A stretch of DNA of 64,000 bases. It comes from Micropterus salmoides. Taxonomy: Eukaryota > Chordata > Actinopteri > Centrarchiformes > Centrarchidae. Within the stretch, counting starts at the first letter, position 1; each line of letters starts with the position of its first letter. The position numbers and the translations under genes were made by a program. The notes below the pieces were generated by a model. That model was not told the DNA's origin and did no database searches. It was given only the letters and a program-made list of their open reading frames with translations. The stretch lies in the NCBI RefSeq assembly GCF_014851395.1, contig NW_024040817.1, positions 16,870,610 through 16,934,609 of the forward strand, read 5' to 3'. Of this stretch, positions 59,491 through 64,000 are shown in pieces.

Positions 59491-62326
59491 GACCGCCGCG
59501 TGACAAAGCCCCCCGAGAGCTCTCCTCCACTCGCAACGAGGGGAGTGTGTCATGGGATAGACACTGACAAATCTGCGGAGATAGAATACACATGGATGCA
59601 CGCTGACACCAACACACAAGCAGAGGAAACACACACTCAGAGGCACAGACCAAACCAAGTGATAACACATATCCAAGCTGCATTGGGGCTTTAAGCTGTT
59701 TTTTTGCCTGTGTTTAAAGAAAGAAAAGTCCTGTAAAGCACTCAGCTGAAGCAAAAAAAAAAAAGAATTGCTGGATTTTTAACATGCTGGCACCAGACCC
59801 ACAAACACACATACCCACACATACACCCACATATATGTTTCCCTCGCAGCCAGGGAAGACGCAGCCAAAGCTACTCCTGTTGCCAGCAGCAAGCCTGTCT
59901 GTGTGCCCGTCCTTCTTAATGAACGGTCACTGGCTGCCGAAAGGAACTCACTTAGTTGGCAACGCCGCTCCATCTCCTTCCTTTCATATCCATGCCACCG
60001 CATACTCACAATATCCCTCTTTTCTCCTTCATTATGTCTCCCTCCCTCTTCATTCCTATTCCTTTCCCCCTTCCCTCTCACCGCCGTGATCCCCTGCCAC
60101 CCCCGTTTACTCTTTCCAAAGCCTGTTCATTTGTCTTCATAAGTCTAATTTATTTTCTCTGCCAGATGCAAGCTGACAGCCATCAGTCTCTCTCCCACAC
60201 ACACCTGACCTACCGACATGAAGACAAATACACTAACGCACATAGCTCTTTTCTCACTTTTTATTCATTTACTCTGTCTCTTTTACACACACACACAGCC
60301 TGTATTACCTCACACTGCTCTGAGGTCAGCTCTGTAGTCACATACCCTCTGTTTTACCCCTGTCGTCCACCCCCTCCCACCCCCAAAACCCGCCCATTAA
60401 CATTACTGAAGATGGATGTGTCTTCATAGCGGAGATTGATTGCGGATATGGAGTTATGGTGCCATTTATGTGTGTGCGAGTGTGTGCGTGTTAGTGTTAG
60501 ATGGAGGGCACTTTGGGAGGCGGCGTTTGGAGCTGAAATGTGAGGGAGGCAGGCTTTTCTCTCGTTTCCAGAACCTTCCAGCCGTTAGTTGTCTGTCCAC
60601 AGTCTGATATTGTGCTCTGTTGAAGGATTGCTTCCTCTCTTCCTGCCTCTCTCTCTGACTGTGAAGCTGTTCATAGCCATTGTATGCTCACACACACACA
60701 AACACACACACACACACACATGCATGCATAGTCGCACACAGACGCAATTAGGCTGAGATGGCAACTGATACTAGTCCACTTTGAGAACCCAGTACATAAT
60801 TTACTGACTTACTCCAGGGACCCTTTTCTAGCCCCTAATCCCTCCTCCCTCCTATCATTTCTTCTTTTGTCACTTTATTGCCATGGTCATCAGGAAAGGA
60901 GAAAAAAAGTCCACACACACACACTCCAAACTGCTGTGTGGTTAAGCTTATGCTTTTGTTATATTTTTTTGTTACGCCCCTATGCTTTTCATCACGCTTT
61001 AAATCCTAAACTAGAGTTGAAATGAAACAGTAGAACTTTGTTTAATGGCGCGCCAGACTTCAGCACTAACTCGTCACTTGAGGGGGCAGAATGCAAAAGA
61101 AAATGTGGCGATGCATAAAGGATAACGGTTTTGATGGTGCACAATTGCTGGAATTTCCCTGGTGACACATGCAGTTAAAAGCACTAAAATGTTTGGGGAC
61201 GTTTGGATGTCCTGAGCAGCCTCCTGCCCTGAGGGTTTGCGCTTCTAATTAATTTCCCTGAAGTGACTTTATGTTTTTTAAAGTTATGATTTCTCTTTGT
61301 TTATGTTGGGAAATGGGATGTGAGTCAGGACTCTGAGGTCCTGTTCTCACAAAGTCCTCTGCATTCTTGTGTTCAGGCTTGTGTTGCATATCTGGTGTGT
61401 TTGGTGTCTTTTTGAATGTCCTGCAAATAAGTAAATGATGGTAAAGAGAAGCTGATGACATGTTTGATCCAGAAAGATGAAAATGACTAGTGTGTGCCAC
61501 CCCTCTGTCTTTAATCAGACTTTTTTTAAACTTTTGCAAAATCAGTGTATTTGTGTCAAGTTTGTGAATTTGCGGCATTGACGAATAGCAAGCCGACTTC
61601 ACACTGCATAACTTTAAGCTTAGGAAGCTAACACAGAAATAAAGACTGCTCCACAAAAGATGAGTGGTTTTTAGACAGTTTTGAGACAGGAGTTGATGAT
61701 ACAAATACTTGTTTTGAAGAAACTGTGTGAACTTATTGTCCCATTTGTGACTAAGCTAACAAGCTCGCTAGCTCAGAGAGCTTTTTCCCCTCTTCAGCGA
61801 AGGTCGATAGTATATGAAATGATATAACATCTTGGGACTAAACGGCCCATTGTAGAGTAGAAAGAATCCCTGAGAGTTATTGTAAAGGACTAGCTCTGCC
61901 ATGTTCCCGACTGGCTAGCTTGTAAGCAGTTATCTCACCAGCAACAGTAGATGACCAACTAACCCTGCCAGATTCAGCTAGTCACCGGGCTCACAAGAAC
62001 CAAATAGTTTGCAAAGACGCATGGATGAATTTCACTGTGCCGTTTTCTGGTGTGAGTGAGTGTTTAAGGTGCTTCCTTCCCACAGAGAGTAAAGGATCAG
62101 ATTCGTGGAACTGTGTGTGTGGTTGTGTGTGCCTCCGTGTGTGTGTATTTTTTTTTTCTCTCCCTCTGTCTCTCTTTTCCTTCTGAATGTTTTGTTCCTC
62201 AGCAGTGTACAAAGTGGATGGCCTCTGTGAATTGAGGGGAGGTCTGACAGCGTGGAGAAGGTTGATTGATGGCTTATTGTGCAACCAGACTCAACTAGAC
62301 TGAACTGGTTAGGTTGTGACCCTGTT
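59491..62326. other. Intron 1 sequence, no exon recognised
   Basis: CA-rich patches (59800-59833, 60288-60297, 60690-60720), a pyrimidine-rich tract at about 60008-60110, and unique DNA. A 151-codon minus-strand frame (61249-61704) is the longest in apparently non-repeat sequence, but matches nothing I know and lacks a domain. Confidence 0.5.
60690..60720. repeat. (CA)n microsatellite
   Basis: CA repeat with one AAAC interruption. Confidence 0.95.
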
Positions 62327-62329
62327 TTA

Positions 62330-62839
62330 TGCTACATTCACATGGATTGAGGCGGACAGTAGACGGCGAACCGGATATCATTTTAGTGCTGTCCAAAGTT
62401 AAAACATTTTAACTTTTTGCCGTCCTTTACGATTAAATTTACAATGTCACATAGAGAAAATACAGGCGATCTGGACAAAGAGAAGCTAATAATTTTGATG
62501 CCACAACAAGCGGGATTATATGAGCAGAGTTTGATCAGAGTTTGAAATTAATTCACATTTAATTAAAAAGAGAAAAGCTGACATAGGGCAGGCAGTCAGC
62601 ACAGAACTGGGTGGAATACCAGCTAGGTAATATGGAACGTGTGTTATGCTATATTAGCTCAGCCAGCTATCTGGCTATTAACTTTGTGTAGCTGATATCA
62701 CCATAGCAACATATCATCATGCCTGTTTCATTTTGCTGCCCTGTCATCCCGTCTGACTGTTTGTTTGTTTTCCCGTGCCGTCCAGAAGGTGTTGTCTTTC
62801 TGCCGTCTACCGTCTGCCTGAATCCATGTGAATGCAGCA
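62330..62839. mobile_element. PIF/Harbinger-like element, 510 bp, deleted
   Basis: The left end TGCTACATTCACATGGATTGAGGCGGACAGTAGACGGC and the right end (reverse complement TGCTGCATTCACATGGATTCAGGCAGACGGTAGACGGC) form a 38-bp terminal inverted repeat with few mismatches. TTA flanks both ends (62327-62329 and 62840-62842), the 3-bp duplication typical of PIF/Harbinger elements. A vestigial frame at 62444-62545 resembles the start of a MADF domain, as found in the Myb-like partner protein of these elements. The transposase is absent. Confidence 0.78.
62444..62545 (+). pseudogene. Remnant of Harbinger MADF/Myb-like protein (N terminus)
   Basis: ATG opens a 33-codon frame that includes KEKLIILMPQQAGLYEQSL before a TGA. 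The pattern K-E-K-L-I-x-L-x-x-Q-x-x-L-Y-x-x-S-L is how MADF DNA-binding domains begin. Two-gene PIF/Harbinger elements carry such a protein beside the transposase. Here the frame stops almost at once and the rest is deleted, so it is non-functional. The assignment rests on a short motif plus the element context. Confidence 0.5.
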
Positions 62840-62842
62840 TTA

Positions 62843-64000
62843 GCCCTGCGCCCTCTCATTTTCTTCTTTTTTTTACTCTCCCCTTTCTCTCTCCCTCTCC
62901 CAGTATCTCACCGCACAACTCACCACACAACTGTCACTTTTACAGACGCTCACTCAGACAGACACACAGTGCATAAAGATACATGTATGTTCAGACTCCT
63001 CCTACCCCCTTCGTCTTATTTGCTGTACTAAACTCATCATTGTTGCCGTCATTCATTCTCTGCTGTTTCCTTTCTTCCTTCCTCAGCCCACTTTGTTTTC
63101 TTTGTTACTGCTCCTTCAGGACAGATTTTGTCCCATGAGTCAGTTCATCAGGTTTCATTTTACAGCCCCTATTCATTCAACACTGGCTACTCTGAAGAAA
63201 CGCCCCAAAAAACAACCCAAATAGACAAATTCAATGCCACTTTTGATTTTGCTGAATTTAGGGGTCACAAACCAGTTCTTGCCAGCCGGAAAATCTACTG
63301 ACGACTACAATTTAACAAATTCATGAGAGACAAAGTTAGCCCAAACACCAGGCACACTAGTATAATCTGTGGTTAAACAGCTTGTTTTTTTCCCTACAGT
63401 GATTTTCTGCTTCTATTCTCCACACAACCATAGTGATTTATGGTAATTATCCATCTTTGGGGTCATCCATCAACTGGTTGTTGCTAGGCGATGGGAGCAG
63501 CTGTTGTTTAGTCGGAGGAAGCTCCACTTCAAGGGGCAAAGCAGGTGAATTCAAAAGACGGCATCTTTGAAGAAAGGGTGTTATTTTGTTAGCTTATTAG
63601 TTTTGAGATCCATTCTTTCTTGATTTAAAAAGAACCCCTTTCTGCCAAGTAACGGCCACCCTTGATTGATCCAAAATAGAACAACTTAAATAACTTCCAT
63701 TTTAAATAAAGATGTGTAGGCCTAAAGTCCAGCCAACGTTTAAAACTATAATAGAAGGTAGGACTAACTTTCAACTCGAAAAGGTAACTGCAGCAAATCC
63801 ATGACAAAAATCATATGAATGGTAAAGAAAGTGACAATATTTGCTTCAAAAGAATCTGTTTGACAAATGACATCCGTCTGAGGCAGCCTACATTGAATCG
63901 GTGCTTGGCATTGGTTGAGTAAATCTCACTCATCATCTTTAATTAGCATTAGAAATGCTTTATCTGTACTTTGCCTGAAAATAAACCAGATGGTTTAAAA
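62843..64000. other. Intron 1 sequence to window end
   Basis: Pyrimidine-rich at 62860-62900, otherwise unique AT-rich DNA. No acceptor followed by a zinc-finger-coding frame is present, so tshz exon 2 lies beyond the window. Confidence 0.5.

Noticed and set aside
61249..61704. 151-codon open frame on the minus strand in intron 1
   Set aside because: Starts and stops are consistent with chance; the composition is Ser/Leu/His-rich with no recognisable family or domain, and there is no splice context.
1..64000. CRISPR arrays, operons, prophage or bacterial regulatory sites
   Set aside because: No regularly spaced direct repeats with unique spacers, no dense long ORFs and no ribosome binding sites. 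The sequence is clearly vertebrate.
44892..64000. Search for tshz exon 2 in the remaining window
   Set aside because: No long + strand frame with C2H2 zinc-finger spacing, homeodomain or a PIDLT-type motif was found, so exon 2 is outside the window.

Overview
This window is vertebrate nuclear DNA, most likely from a ray-finned (teleost) fish. It is AT-rich and intron/intergenic in character. It is loaded with (CA)n/(TG)n microsatellites and with interspersed repeats that I recognise as common in spiny-rayed teleosts: short hAT elements with TAGGG-type termini, a PIF/Harbinger-like element, a tRNA-derived SINE and an (ATCC)n-tailed repeat. No bacterial, phage or CRISPR features are present. 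Almost all open reading frames are chance frames in simple repeats or unique noncoding DNA.

I can support one protein-coding gene with confidence. On the + strand, 44852-44891 is the very short first coding exon of a teashirt-family zinc-finger transcription factor (tshz). It reads MPRRKQQAPRRSA plus one base and then meets a consensus splice donor, CAG|GTAAGC. Everything upstream (about 44 kb) is 5' flank, and everything from 44892 to the window end is the start of a long first intron. The large second exon, which in this family carries the zinc fingers, homeodomain and CtBP motif, is not in the window. The exon favours tshz1 (Ser12) over tshz3 or tshz2 as I remember them, but 13 residues cannot settle the paralogue.

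Layout. 1-12 kb: repeat-rich, with two inverted copies of one dispersed element (1-1108 and about 9640-10928) flanking a complete 1.8-kb hAT-like element (7799-9574). 12-27 kb: mixed unique DNA, teleost repeats, a near-perfect hairpin (14843-14889), a SINE (18391-18572), a long (TG)n (19684-19737) and an 0.8-kb hAT MITE (26156-26979). 27-52.6 kb: a conspicuously transposon-poor zone around the promoter. It holds several compact blocks of unique sequence that look like conserved noncoding regulatory elements, a CpG-rich promoter/leader (about 43.5-44.9 kb) with several upstream ORFs, and a GC-rich block at 42.1-42.7 kb with two minus-strand donor motifs. 52.6-64 kb: intron 1 again carries transposons, including a hAT element with a perfect 8-bp target duplication (53107-53684) and a PIF/Harbinger-like element with a TTA duplication and a vestigial MADF-like reading frame (62330-62839).

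The overall picture is the promoter, upstream regulatory desert and first intron of a developmental transcription factor. The conserved-element calls are inference from sequence texture and need alignment. The tshz exon and the transposon boundaries are read directly.
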